A stretch of DNA of 64,000 nt from JAAYJM01 sp964499465 (GTDB taxonomy: Bacteria; Bacteroidota; Ignavibacteria; Kapaibacteriales; UBA2268). Positions 16,453 to 23,943 of this stretch are shown here, piece by piece. The stretch is from positions 8,093 to 72,092 of the forward strand of contig CAZCLJ010000001.1 of assembly GCA_964499465.1 (NCBI GenBank), read 5' to 3'. The notes beneath the pieces are model-generated. The model was given only the letters and a program-made list of their open reading frames with translations. It made no database searches and was not told the DNA's origin. Positions within the stretch are counted from its first letter, which is position 1. The number at the start of each line of letters is the position of its first letter. Both the position numbers and the translations under genes were made by a program.

Positions 16453-17078
16453 ATGGCAAGAAGTAGAGTTAAAAATAATGAAGGGGCAATTAAAACAAAG
16501 GCAGTAAAGAAAAGTCCCAAAAAAATAAAGGATGAGGAATTTGAAAAAGAAAAGTTCAATGAAATTGACAATGTTGATGAAAAAATAAAAGATGATAATC
16601 TTCCAATTGTTGTAAATGAGACTGTTATCAATGAAACTATTANNNNNNNNNNNNNNNNNNNNNNNNNNNNNNNNNNNNNNNNNNNNNNNNNNNNNNNNNN
16701 NNNNNNNNNNNNNNNNNNNNNNNNNNNNNNNNNNNNNNNNNNAATGAAACTATTATTGAAGTAATTGATGACCCAGACCCTATTTTATGTTGGAAAAAAG
16801 TTGGAGGCGGGAGTTTACGTTTGCCAAACAAAATAATAAAACCGAATGAAAAGTTTTTTGCTAAAAGGAGTGAATTGCCGAAAGTGTTTATGGATGACAT
16901 TATTTTGCTTGATGATGAACCTGTAATTAGGAAGGAAGTTATAAAAGCAACTCCGAATTACTTTTTGAAAGAGTTATCAGATTCAATGTACAACATTGTT
17001 GATGCAAAAGGTAAAGTAATCAATGAAAAACCATTATCAGATAAAGATGCAAAAAATCTTTTGAATAACTTATTATGA
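16453..17078 (+). CDS. Hypothetical head-region protein with NETI-type repeats (interrupted by assembly gap)
   Basis: The reading frame from ATG 16453 and the frame ending at 17078 join across the N run. The left part ends VNETVINETI and the right part begins NETIIEVIDD, so the gap sits in a short repeat of about NETI(x) units. The N-terminus is basic and acidic in alternation, and the C-terminal part (CWKKVGGGSLRLPNKIIKPN then EKFFAKRSELP) resembles small proteins found after capsid genes. It overlaps the next gene by 4 bases. Function unknown; possibly a head-associated protein. Confidence 0.65.
16643..16742. other. Assembly gap (100 N) in short coding repeat
   Basis: Exactly 100 N. AATGAAACTATTA stands immediately on the left and AATGAAACTATTATT on the right, so a short coding repeat collapsed during assembly. 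Confidence 0.95.
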
Positions 17079-17785
17079 AATGGACAGTGCCAAAAATATG
17101 GGAAGGTGGAGATGTTTGGATTATTGGGGGTGGGCCGTCAGTAGTAAAAGAGTTTCATATACCAAATGAGTTGTTGGAAAAAGTAATTTCTGGTCATGCA
17201 CAAATATCTGAATATTCTCCTTACTTTTCTGTATTACATAATAAGCACGTTATAGGTATTAATATTGCTTTTTTGATTGGTGATTGGATTGATATGGTAT
17301 TTTTTGGTGATAGTAATTTCTTTTTGAAGTGGGAATCAAAATTGAGAGTTTGGAATGGATTAAAGGTAAGTTGTCATTCTATTACTGAAGGGGTGAATTG
17401 GGTTAAGTATTTAATGAAAGATACAAAAAGACCTCATGGAATTACAAGTAACCCAAATAAGATTAGTTGGAACGGAAATAGTGGGGCTGCTGCTATAAGT
17501 GTGGCTGTTAATGCTGGGGCTAAAAGAATATTCTTATTGGGGTTCGATATGAAGTTGGGGGAAGGAAACAAACAACATTTTCACGGGGAGTATTTGTCAA
17601 AACGCAGGATAGTACCACAAAACCCACGTAAAAATTTACCTTTTTATAGGCATTTACCGGGTTTTGCTTTTATTAAGAATGATGCTGATGCAATGGGTGT
17701 TAAAATATATAATGTTAATCCAAATAGTGCCATTGTTGAATTGCCTAAAATATCATTGTATGAGGCTTTACAAATTAGTAAATAG
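17075..17785 (+). CDS. DUF115/MptE-like glycosyl- or phospho-transfer protein
   Basis: A 236-residue protein with an N-terminal nucleotide-binding-like segment WIIGGGPSV (residues 16-24) and a C-terminal signature GNSGAAAISVAVNAGAKRIF followed by LLGFDM. These features fit the DUF115 (6-hydroxymethylpterin pyrophosphokinase MptE-like) fold, often found with glycosyltransferases in surface-glycan loci and in phages. It opens a cassette with a methyltransferase, a multi-domain glycosyltransferase and a sulfotransferase, so a role in making or attaching a glycan to virion protein is likely. Exact reaction unknown. Confidence 0.7.
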   Translation: MKWTVPKIWEGGDVWIIGGGPSVVKEFHIPNELLEKVISGHAQISEYSPYFSVLHNKHVIGINIAFLIGDWIDMVFFGDSNFFLKWESKLRVWNGLKVSCHSITEGVNWVKYLMKDTKRPHGITSNPNKISWNGNSGAAAISVAVNAGAKRIFLLGFDMKLGEGNKQHFHGEYLSKRRIVPQNPRKNLPFYRHLPGFAFIKNDADAMGVKIYNVNPNSAIVELPKISLYEALQISK

Positions 17786-17790
17786 TAAAA

Positions 17791-18411
17791 ATGGAAAGTA
17801 AGTCTTTAAATATTGTCAGGGAAATTAAAAGTAGTGGAGTGCATACATTTCACGAACATCATCATATATTGTTTGATTTGGCTGAATTTTTTGGTAATTC
17901 TAAAATTAACTATGTTGAAATAGGTTGCTTTGAAGGTGCATCTGCTTGTTTAATGATGCATCGGCCAAATACAAATATTTTTAGCATTGATCTTGGTGTA
18001 CCTCGCGATCCAAAAATAGCGAAGGAGAATGTAAGTAAATTTAATAAATATGGAAATAAATACACTTATATAAAAGGGAGATCAGTCGATCCGGAAGTTT
18101 TAAAGATATTGATTTTACTTTTGGATGGTGCAGGAATTGATTTACTGTTTATTGATGGTGGGCATAAATACAATGAGGTAATAATGGATTTTTTAATTTA
18201 CTCTGGGTTAGTGAATAAAAATGGGTACATTGTATTCGATGATATGATTTCACCTACTTGTCCGGATGTTCCAAAAGGTATTAATTTTTTGAAAGTTCAT
18301 GGGGCTTTTAAAAGTTATATGCTTTTGGAGGATAATAAAAATATTGTGGGGGCTGATTTTAAAGGTGAAATTTTTAAGGTCAGTAATGAATTTGTAATAC
18401 AAAAAGTGTAA
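17791..18411 (+). CDS. Class I SAM-dependent methyltransferase (Methyltransf_24-like)
   Basis: A 206-residue protein. Motif I is YVEIGCFEGASA (about residues 46-57), followed by an acidic loop NIFSIDLG at the end of strand 2 and LLFIDGGHKYNEV near residue 120, typical of the Methyltransf_24 group that often methylates sugars. It lies between the MptE-like and glycosyltransferase genes and its stop overlaps the glycosyltransferase ATG. A glycan O-methylation role is inferred from context. Confidence 0.8.
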   Translation: MESKSLNIVREIKSSGVHTFHEHHHILFDLAEFFGNSKINYVEIGCFEGASACLMMHRPNTNIFSIDLGVPRDPKIAKENVSKFNKYGNKYTYIKGRSVDPEVLKILILLLDGAGIDLLFIDGGHKYNEVIMDFLIYSGLVNKNGYIVFDDMISPTCPDVPKGINFLKVHGAFKSYMLLEDNKNIVGADFKGEIFKVSNEFVIQKV

Positions 18412-20291
18412 TGGATAAATTGACAATTATAACACCTTGTATCAGGTATCAAAATTTGATAAAGATATCTGAAACTATACCTAAAGGGGTACGGTGGATT
18501 GTTATATTCGATGCAAATGTACTACCTGATAAAAAGTATATTCCAAATAATGCTGAAATTTATACTTTAAAGGCCCCGACAAGGGGTTATCCACAAAGTA
18601 ATTTAGGAATTGATAAAGTTGATGATGGGTTAATTTATTTTTTGGATGATGACACATTATTTCATAGTGGATTGATTAAAAAGTTGAGTGATGTGGGTGA
18701 CTTTGATTTTATTCATTTTAACCAATCTTTTCCAGATGGAAGGAAAAGGGTTGGAGGTGAAGTTAAGGTTGGTAAAATTGATAAGGGAAGTTTTGTGATC
18801 AAACGTTCTTTAATAGGGAATGATAGATTTGATAATTGTGCGAGTGCTGATGGAATGTTTGCTGAAAAGATGTATAAAAAAGCAAAAACCACTTTGTATA
18901 TTAATGATAATTTGAGTATTTACAATGCCTTACGTCCTGTTGAAAAAGATAAATTTACTATTATAATACCTACAATGTGGTATCATCCCGAATTGCTTTA
19001 CAAAGCAATTAATAAATATCAGGATTGTGATTTAATAACAGAAATTTTAATTGTAAATAATCGGGAGGAAGGCAGAATTGATCTCCCATTTAATAAAGTC
19101 AGGATTATTGGGAGTGGTAAAAATATTTTTGTTAATCCAGCATGGAATTTGGCAGTTAAGCATTCCAAAAGTGATAAACTTGTTTTTGCAAATGACGATA
19201 TTGAGTTGGTAGGTGATTTGAATTTATTTTTAAAATTTATTGCAATTAATTTGAAGGATGGAATGGCAATAGGTCCACATTCAAATTGTATCAGTATTTA
19301 CAATTATAAAAATGAAAAGTTCCCCTTTTCATTACAAAGAGGTGGGAGTTCAATGATGGCAGGAAGTGGGGTATTTATGATAATGAATAAAAATTCTTAT
19401 CATGCAGTGCCTAAAGAACTTCAGATTTGGCATGGGGATTTGATTCAATATGAAGTTAACGAATACTATGTTTTCAAAGGTATTTCTATAAATACACAAA
19501 TGAGAGGTACAACTTCGATATTAATGACGAATAGTGAATCTAAAGAAAAAGTACTTGAGGAGAGAAAATTTTATTTGTGGTATAAAGCAAATGGGTATAA
19601 GATGGATTTGGTTAAAGAAAAGGTAAATGTTATGTTGGTAATGAGGTCTGGTGGGGCATACACCCTTAAAGATGTACTTTTGTTATCATCTCATATTTAC
19701 AAAAACTCAAATAATTTGGATGTTACAATTTACTGTCTTACCGATTTAATTGAAAGTGAAGTTATAATAGATAAGGTTCATTTGTTACCAATTATTAAAG
19801 ATTGGTCTGGATGGTGGGCTAAAATGAACATTTTTTCTCCAAAATATGAGTATTTGAGGCCATTTATATTTATAGACTTGGATTCATGTCTTACAGGGGC
19901 TTTTTCATTGGTTTTACCAGTAGATCACTACCGGGATAAGTTCATTACCCTTGAGGACTTTTACAAGCGTGGATCGTTAGCTTCTGGGGTTATGTGGTTA
20001 CCTTCTAAAAATGCAAAGGTGACTAAAATATGGGAACAATGGATTTCTAATCCTAATAATGTGATGAGTAGGTTTAGAGGTGATCAGGAGTTTATAAGAT
20101 CGGTTGTTTCGTCTGATGTATTTTGGCAGGATTTTAAAAAGTGCATAGTTACTTTTAAGCCAAATGGAAGATTGAGATTTGCTTTGAAAGAGGATGATGT
20201 TTTGGTTTGTTTTCACGGAACCCCTAAAATATGGGAGGCTGGGAAAAAGGTTAAATGGGTTAATGATTATATTAAACAATATCATGAATAG
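18411..20291 (+). CDS. Three-domain glycosyltransferase (two GT2-like, one GT8-like)
   Basis: The 626-residue protein begins with a GT-A/GT2-like domain (DKLTIITPCIRYQNLI, then YFLDDDTLF with a DxD-type DDD near residue 80). A second GT2-like domain begins near residue 182 (KFTIIIPTMWYHPELL, VNPAWNLAVKH, FANDDIEL). A third begins near 405 and resembles GT8-type enzymes (KMNIFSPKYEYLRPFIFIDL followed by DS). Three catalytic modules in one chain suggest stepwise assembly of a short oligosaccharide. It sits in a modification cassette inside the virion operon and overlaps the sulfotransferase start. Confidence 0.82.
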   Translation: MDKLTIITPCIRYQNLIKISETIPKGVRWIVIFDANVLPDKKYIPNNAEIYTLKAPTRGYPQSNLGIDKVDDGLIYFLDDDTLFHSGLIKKLSDVGDFDFIHFNQSFPDGRKRVGGEVKVGKIDKGSFVIKRSLIGNDRFDNCASADGMFAEKMYKKAKTTLYINDNLSIYNALRPVEKDKFTIIIPTMWYHPELLYKAINKYQDCDLITEILIVNNREEGRIDLPFNKVRIIGSGKNIFVNPAWNLAVKHSKSDKLVFANDDIELVGDLNLFLKFIAINLKDGMAIGPHSNCISIYNYKNEKFPFSLQRGGSSMMAGSGVFMIMNKNSYHAVPKELQIWHGDLIQYEVNEYYVFKGISINTQMRGTTSILMTNSESKEKVLEERKFYLWYKANGYKMDLVKEKVNVMLVMRSGGAYTLKDVLLLSSHIYKNSNNLDVTIYCLTDLIESEVIIDKVHLLPIIKDWSGWWAKMNIFSPKYEYLRPFIFIDLDSCLTGAFSLVLPVDHYRDKFITLEDFYKRGSLASGVMWLPSKNAKVTKIWEQWISNPNNVMSRFRGDQEFIRSVVSSDVFWQDFKKCIVTFKPNGRLRFALKEDDVLVCFHGTPKIWEAGKKVKWVNDYIKQYHE

Positions 20292-20937
20292 ACTACAAAA
20301 AATAAATCCTATATTAATTACCGGGGCTGAACGTTCTGGTAGTACATTTATTGCACGTATTTTGGAGATGTGTGATGTTTGGGGTGGAGAGTGCAATAAA
20401 ATGTATGAAAATATTGAAATTCATAAATTGAATAAAAGCAACAATAAGTTTATGCCTGAAACTAAATTGATAAATAATCCTTTTGGTTGGGAAAATCTTG
20501 TATTTGATATTATTAAAGATCAAGGATGGAATGGCAAAGATTGGATGATTAAAGGAAGCAAATTAGCTCAGTATTGGCCTATATGGTACTATTCGTTTCC
20601 AAATGCTAAATGGATTATTGTAAGAAGGCGTACAGGTGATATTATTCAGAGTTGTATTAAGACCGGGTACATGAAACTTTTTAAAGCAACAGAAAATTTA
20701 GAATTGCTTGGATTTGAAAATGAAGCTCAAGGTTGGTTATGGTGGATACATCAGTATGAGAATAAATTTGTTGAAATGATACAATCTGGTTTAAATTGTA
20801 AAGTTATTTGGCCGGATAGAATGGCTATTGGGGATTATGATCAAGTTAAAGAAATGATCGATTGGTTAGGTTTGAAATGGAATAACAAAGTACCGGAGGT
20901 AATTTCACCACTTCTGGAGAATGATAGGAGTATATAA
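20284..20937 (+). CDS. Sulfotransferase-family protein
   Basis: From ATG 20284, which overlaps the previous stop by 8 bases and is in frame with the conserved core, the protein has 217 residues. The PAPS 5'-phosphosulfate loop ITGAERSGSTF (residues 12-22) and a 3'-phosphate-binding segment WIIVRRRTGDIIQSC near residue 115 fit the sulfotransferase fold. Such enzymes transfer sulfate from PAPS to sugars or tyrosine. An upstream in-frame ATG at 20194 lies deep inside the glycosyltransferase gene and is not needed. Substrate unknown; glycan or Tyr-rich fibre repeats are candidates. Confidence 0.8.
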   Translation: MNRLQKINPILITGAERSGSTFIARILEMCDVWGGECNKMYENIEIHKLNKSNNKFMPETKLINNPFGWENLVFDIIKDQGWNGKDWMIKGSKLAQYWPIWYYSFPNAKWIIVRRRTGDIIQSCIKTGYMKLFKATENLELLGFENEAQGWLWWIHQYENKFVEMIQSGLNCKVIWPDRMAIGDYDQVKEMIDWLGLKWNNKVPEVISPLLENDRSI

Positions 20938-20938
20938 A

Positions 20939-21325
20939 ATGGCACGGACTACAATTACTTTATTGAAGGATATTTTGGATGATACTGGTTTATCAGATGC
21001 TATTCTTACGAGTTATGTTGAAGGGGCTAATGTATTTGTTACAGCACATTTGGAAAGTAAAGGATTATCTGATGATTTATTGAAAGAAATTGAACGATGG
21101 ATAGCCGGGCACATGGTTTCCAGTACGAGGGAGAGACAAATTAAAAAGGCTGGTGCTGCGGGTGCTGAAGTGGAATATACTGGTAAATGGGATTTGAATC
21201 TGAATGGTACAAGTTATGGACAGATGGCTATATCTTTAGATACAAGTACTACTCTTGCGGCAATATCGAATGGTAAATTAGCTGCATGGACGTATGCTGT
21301 TCCTACTGATAATATATATGATTAA
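20939..21325 (+). CDS. Head-tail connector protein
   Basis: Starting at ATG 20939 (MARTTITLLKDILDDTG), one base after the sulfotransferase stop, this 128-residue helical protein fits the gp6-like head-tail adaptor class by position, size and N-terminal helical pattern (DAILTSYVEGANVFVTAHLE). It is the first of four short connector genes before the tail tube. The call rests mainly on synteny. Confidence 0.65.
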   Translation: MARTTITLLKDILDDTGLSDAILTSYVEGANVFVTAHLESKGLSDDLLKEIERWIAGHMVSSTRERQIKKAGAAGAEVEYTGKWDLNLNGTSYGQMAISLDTSTTLAAISNGKLAAWTYAVPTDNIYD

Positions 21326-21327
21326 AA

Positions 21328-21732
21328 ATGGCAAAGGGAATTGAAAAAATAGTAGCAAAATTTTGTGTGGAAACTGCTGTATATTGGGGGAACCCACAAA
21401 ATGATGGCTATGGGGGTTTTACGTTCGATGCTCCAGTAGAGATACCTTGTCGATGGGAAAATAAAATGGAGATGGATATTGGATGGTTATCTACTGGTTT
21501 TCCGGGTAATGTACGTTTATCTAAGGCATCTGTATTATTGACACAAGATTTAGATTTGAACGGTGTTTTGTGGAGGGGTACTTTGGATGAGTTAAATACA
21601 ATTTATGATGATGTAAGTGATCCTAAAGTTATTTTTGGTGCTTACGCAATTCATAGATTTGATAAAATTCCAATGGTATTTAAAAATGATGAGTTTGTGA
21701 GGACTGCTTGGTTGTATGATCAAGGCAAATAA
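21328..21732 (+). CDS. Head closure protein candidate
   Basis: A 134-residue protein (AVYWGNPQNDGYGGFTFD, PCRWENKMEM, ASVLLTQDLDLNGVLWRGTL). The beta-barrel-like pattern and the place between adaptor and gp10-like protein match head-closure proteins of the SPP1 gp16 type. It overlaps the next gene by 17 bases. Confidence 0.6.
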   Translation: MAKGIEKIVAKFCVETAVYWGNPQNDGYGGFTFDAPVEIPCRWENKMEMDIGWLSTGFPGNVRLSKASVLLTQDLDLNGVLWRGTLDELNTIYDDVSDPKVIFGAYAIHRFDKIPMVFKNDEFVRTAWLYDQGK

Positions 21733-22252
21733 AAAGAGTATGGCAGCAAGAGGTGTTCGTTTTTTCCCCGGTACGACTATTCCAAGAATGAGTACGCAAG
21801 CTGGAATTAATGCCCGTGTTATAGGTAGCCGGGAGATTAAAAATGCGTTGAACCGTAAATTATTGGCAATTAAAGGAGGTACATTAGCTGGGTTATTAAA
21901 AGTAGGGATGTTTATACGTAAGGATATGGATACTACCCCTCCATTGATTCCTGTTGATACTGGGGCTTTGCGAGCTGCTTTTAAAATAAATATGAAACCT
22001 GATTACAGAATTGATAGTAAGGGGAATAAAATCGATGCTGTTGAATTGGGGTGGCCTGATGTAACAATAAATAGAGATAATAAGACAGTAGATCAATATG
22101 CTGCCTATGTACATGAAATGACTATTCCACCTTATGATAATGTGAATTGGAGCAGACCCGGTTCAGGACCTAAGTTTTTTGAATATGCTTTAAAAAGAAA
22201 TTCAAAGGTGATAGTTGAGATAATAAAACAAAGTATAGGACCAACGATATGA
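21716..22252 (+). CDS. HK97 gp10-like tail/neck protein
   Basis: A 178-residue protein. The segment PLIPVDTGALRAAFKI is the hallmark of HK97 gp10-family proteins. A basic N-terminus precedes it, and the C-terminus includes QYAAYVHEMTIPP and FFEYALKRNSKVIVE, also typical. These proteins act in the neck or tail completion. A second ATG at 21740 (MAARGVRFFPG) is possible; the upstream ATG is kept because it overlaps the preceding gene. Confidence 0.8.
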   Translation: MIKANKKSMAARGVRFFPGTTIPRMSTQAGINARVIGSREIKNALNRKLLAIKGGTLAGLLKVGMFIRKDMDTTPPLIPVDTGALRAAFKINMKPDYRIDSKGNKIDAVELGWPDVTINRDNKTVDQYAAYVHEMTIPPYDNVNWSRPGSGPKFFEYALKRNSKVIVEIIKQSIGPTI

Positions 22253-22656
22253 ATTCAACTGCTGAGGATATTAAGACAATACTTGAGTACTATTTAGATG
22301 ATAGTAGCGGAGCTTCTTTATTCGATATTTTTATTGGAAGGGAACCAAGTGAACCAATCAATTCAATTACAATATTTGAAACGCAGGGTTACCCGCCTCA
22401 GTTAAATTTTGATAGAGAAGAGAAGTATGATTATACGTCAGTACAAATGAGGATAAGAGCAAATACTTATGTTGATGGATACCAACAAGGATTAGCTATT
22501 AAAGATACTTTACATGGTCGGGCACATGAGACATGGAATGGTGTTTATTATAGTTTAATTCAGTGTATGAATGGACCTGCATTATTGGATTATGACAAGA
22601 ATCAGAGTCCACGATTTATTTTGAACTTTAATGTTCAAAGGAGAGAAATTGTTTAA
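22249..22656 (+). CDS. Tail terminator/completion protein
   Basis: A 135-residue protein beginning MNSTAEDIKTILEYYLD. It contains IFIGREPSEPINSITIFETQ and VQMRIRANTYVDGYQQG, typical of minor-capsid/tail-terminator proteins located just before the tail tube gene. It overlaps the gp10-like gene by 4 bases (ATGA). Tail terminators cap the tube at the head-proximal end. Confidence 0.72.
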   Translation: MNSTAEDIKTILEYYLDDSSGASLFDIFIGREPSEPINSITIFETQGYPPQLNFDREEKYDYTSVQMRIRANTYVDGYQQGLAIKDTLHGRAHETWNGVYYSLIQCMNGPALLDYDKNQSPRFILNFNVQRREIV

Positions 22657-22679
22657 TTAAATTAAGAGGAGATTAAATT

Positions 22680-23114
22680 ATGTCGAATGCAATTAGTGGA
22701 GTTGGAACAAAGTTTAGGAGATGGAATACATCTACTGCACAATGGGTGGATTTGGCTGAAATTAGTTCTATTTCAGGACCAAGTATGACGAGGGATTTTA
22801 TTGATGTAACATCTTTGGATTCTATTGGTGGGTATCGTGAATTTATTGCAGGTTTTCGCGATAGTGGGACTGTAAGTTTGACGATGAACTTTACGAGGAC
22901 TACTTATGATTTGATGAAAGCTGATTTTGAAAATGATGAAGCTCAGAATTATGAGATTATATTGCCGGATAAGGATTTAACGTCATTTGAGTTTGAGGGT
23001 CTTGTTACTGAATTACCACTTGAAATTCCTACTGATGATAAAGTTACTGCAAATGTGACTATTAAGATAGTTGGACAAGTAACGGATAATTCAGGTAGTG
23101 GGTCTGCTCAATAA
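22680..23114 (+). CDS. Major tail tube protein
   Basis: The 144-residue protein has the lambda gpV/tail-tube pattern: ISSISGPSMTRDFIDVTSLD, then GYREFIAGFRDSGTVSLTMN and a final beta strand pair (KVTANVTIKIVGQVTD). It forms the hexameric rings of the tail tube. A purine-rich Shine-Dalgarno (AAGAGGAGA) precedes it, fitting high expression. Position before the frameshifted chaperones and tape measure supports the call. Confidence 0.88.
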   Translation: MSNAISGVGTKFRRWNTSTAQWVDLAEISSISGPSMTRDFIDVTSLDSIGGYREFIAGFRDSGTVSLTMNFTRTTYDLMKADFENDEAQNYEIILPDKDLTSFEFEGLVTELPLEIPTDDKVTANVTIKIVGQVTDNSGSGSAQ

Positions 23115-23168
23115 ATTAATTGCTAATCAAGCATTTTATTAAATATTTACAATTTAAAAATAATCAAA

Positions 23169-23603
23169 ATGGATAATGTAATTTTTTTGAATAGGGAAGC
23201 CCTTTTGCAAAGGGATGAGTTAAAAATTGAAAAAGTTCAATTGACAAGAGGTTTTGTGTATGTACGTGAGATGACTGGAAGGGAAAAGGATATTTGGGAA
23301 CAATCCATGTTGAAACAGAAACCTTCAGGAGATAAAAATAGCCCGATACGATATGAAACAACACTTGAAAATTTTCGTGCAAAACTCGCGGTAGTGACTG
23401 TTTGTGATGAGAATGGAGAATTGCTGTTAAAACCGAGTGATGTTGAAAATTTAAACAAAATGATGAGTGCTTCTAACATTGAAAGGATAATAGAAGTAGC
23501 TCAAAAATTAAATGCAATTACTGAAAAAGATAAGGATGAAATCTTAAAAAACTCAGAAACAGACCCGGACGAAGGTTCCAATTCCGGCTCTGTCGAGAAT
23601 TAG
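23169..23603 (+). CDS. Tail assembly chaperone, short form (G-type)
   Basis: This 144-residue protein lies between tail tube and tape measure genes, the position of lambda G. The sequence has REMTGREKDIWEQSML and ANGxx-like helical segments, ending in an acidic polar tail. A slippery heptamer at 23546-23552 allows part of the ribosomes to shift into the -1 frame and make a longer form. These chaperones bind the tape measure and recruit tube subunits but are absent from virions. Confidence 0.82.
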   Translation: MDNVIFLNREALLQRDELKIEKVQLTRGFVYVREMTGREKDIWEQSMLKQKPSGDKNSPIRYETTLENFRAKLAVVTVCDENGELLLKPSDVENLNKMMSASNIERIIEVAQKLNAITEKDKDEILKNSETDPDEGSNSGSVEN

Positions 23604-23941
23604 GAGTAACACATCCAGATAAGTTATTGGAACAATTAACATCGTCCCAACTTGCAGAATGGGAGGCTTATGAAAGATTAGAACCTTTTGGAAGTTACAA
23701 ACATGATTTTGAATTTGGTTACTTGTTATCTGTAATAACAAATTTGTTTATAGGGGCTTATGGGAAAAAAGGGACACCAATGACAAAACCAGAAAGTTTT
23801 ATTCTTAGATGGGGTGAAGATCAGGTAAAAGAGCAACAAAGTGTTGAGGAAATGAAAAGTATCCTTATGGGAATAGCTGAAAAAGTAAACAAATCAAAGA
23901 GAGTAAGAGTAACGAATCCAACGAAAAATGGGGGGCAATAA
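23169..23941 (+). CDS. Tail assembly chaperone, -1 frameshift fusion (GT-type)
   Basis: After a -1 slip at A AAA AAC (23546-23552) the frame is open from 23552 to 23941 and would give about 257 residues, the first 128 shared with the short form. The downstream part reads FQFRLCRELGVTHPDKLLEQ then LTSSQLAEWEAYERLEPFG, the classic lambda-T/DUF4035-like signature, which begins upstream of any start codon in that frame. A stop in the -1 frame just upstream of the heptamer confines the shift to this site. Expression by frameshift is established in this gene pair across siphoviruses. Confidence 0.85.
23546..23552 (+). promoter_or_regulatory. -1 ribosomal frameshift site A AAA AAC
   Basis: In the zero frame the codons read TTA AAA AAC, giving the canonical X XXY YYZ heptamer AAAAAAC. 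It stands 17 codons before the zero-frame stop and just after a -1-frame TGA. Downstream sequence is moderately GC-rich and may fold. Confidence 0.88.
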
Positions 23942-23943
23942 GG

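Noticed and set aside
20194..20283. Upstream in-frame start for the sulfotransferase
   Set aside because: It lies within the glycosyltransferase gene; the PAPS loop follows naturally from the ATG at 20284 that overlaps the stop.
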